A DNA stretch of 64,000 bases from Virgibacillus dokdonensis (GTDB lineage Bacteria; Bacillota; Bacilli; Bacillales; Amphibacillaceae): contig NZ_LT745763.1 of the NCBI RefSeq assembly GCF_900166595.1, positions 186,001 to 250,000 on the forward strand. Reading direction: 5' to 3'. Within the stretch, counting starts at the first letter, position 1, and each line of letters opens with the position of its first letter. The position numbers and the translations under genes are program-made. The notes below the pieces were generated by a model, which saw only the letters and a program-made list of their open reading frames with translations, did not search any database and was not told where the DNA came from. Shown here one piece after another: positions 63,842-64,000 of the stretch.

Positions 63842-64000
63842 ATGGGCGTTGATTTACTCATCGAATATTTATGGGTTTTAGTGGTGCTTATCGGTTTAGA
63901 GGGATTGTTAGCGGCAGATAATGCACTTGTACTAGCAATTATGGTCCGGCATTTGCCAGAAAAACAGCGTAAAAGAGCATTGTTTTATGGATTAGCAGGT
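63842..64000 (+). CDS. TerC-family membrane protein, N-terminal part (cut by window edge)
   Basis: The first 53 residues are visible: a short start, a helix (LWVLVVLIGLEGLLAADNALVLAIM) with the acidic ADNA motif of TerC proteins, then the basic loop HLPEKQRKRALFYGLAG. TerC proteins such as YkoY and YceF of Bacillus export manganese, in part to load secreted enzymes. The manganese riboswitch upstream supports the same role here. AAAGGAG lies about 9 nt before the ATG. Confidence 0.9.
   Translation, partial: MGVDLLIEYLWVLVVLIGLEGLLAADNALVLAIMVRHLPEKQRKRALFYGLAG

Overview
The window is AT-rich chromosomal DNA from a low-GC Firmicute. Gene content and local gene order look like Bacillaceae: a ypmR-ypmS pair, a YvfRSTU-type ABC transporter plus two-component operon, YkpA-type ABC-F, YpuA, YocH-like LysM/3D protein, PgcA and RecQ. 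Together with a TRAP transporter, a BrnQ carrier and a cation/proton antiporter, this suggests a salt-tolerant genus near Virgibacillus or Oceanobacillus. That placement is inference. No rRNA, tRNA, CRISPR array, prophage or origin was seen.

Layout. 1-8.6 kb: tail of an MFS transporter, a BceAB-type peptide-resistance ABC transporter with no adjacent two-component genes, a SWIM/SNF2 helicase and an unfamiliar three-part regulator. 9-10.5 kb: an intact IS4-family element. 10.8-20.4 kb: nitronate monooxygenase, a TAXI-TRAP transporter operon, an aldolase/racemase-fold enzyme coupled to an FAD lactone-type oxidase, a membrane protein with a lysozyme-like protein, and RidA. 20.5-26.7 kb: a DUF1450 protein, MATE and MFS exporters, YpuA and a LysM-3D wall protein. 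27.2-34 kb: a broken ABC ATPase stub, the YvfRSTU-type operon, a 44-residue exported peptide gene, and the threonine-to-glycine pair Kbl and threonine dehydrogenase. 34.2-43 kb: ABC-F, an NlpC/P60-like hydrolase, YpmRS, a SAM-riboswitch-controlled MetY fusion and RarD. 43.4-52.9 kb: cardiolipin synthase, acyl-CoA thioesterase, an alanine/glycine symporter, HxlR regulator, M29 aminopeptidase, RecQ and a YcxB-like protein. 53-54.4 kb: a second IS4 element whose transposase start codon reads ATA. 54.4-64 kb: BrnQ, antiporter, GNAT, AI-2E permease, PgcA, and a TerC-family gene behind a manganese (yybP-ykoY) riboswitch.

The most unusual feature is between the genes. Two related intergenic repeat families are spread through the window. 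Family A (about 140-265 bp, 9 copies) is GC-richer and strongly foldable. Family B (about 70-100 bp, 10 good copies plus relics) ends in a hairpin followed by a T-run, like an intrinsic terminator. Both begin with the same head, close to AGGAAAGTATAAAATTT. Every family A copy and every well-preserved family B copy points the same way, whatever the direction of the neighbouring genes. A third family (C, one good copy and one decayed) resembles a GC-rich repeat common in Bacillus genomes. One IS4 element has inserted into an A copy, and a B copy lies in the metY leader between the SAM riboswitch and the gene.
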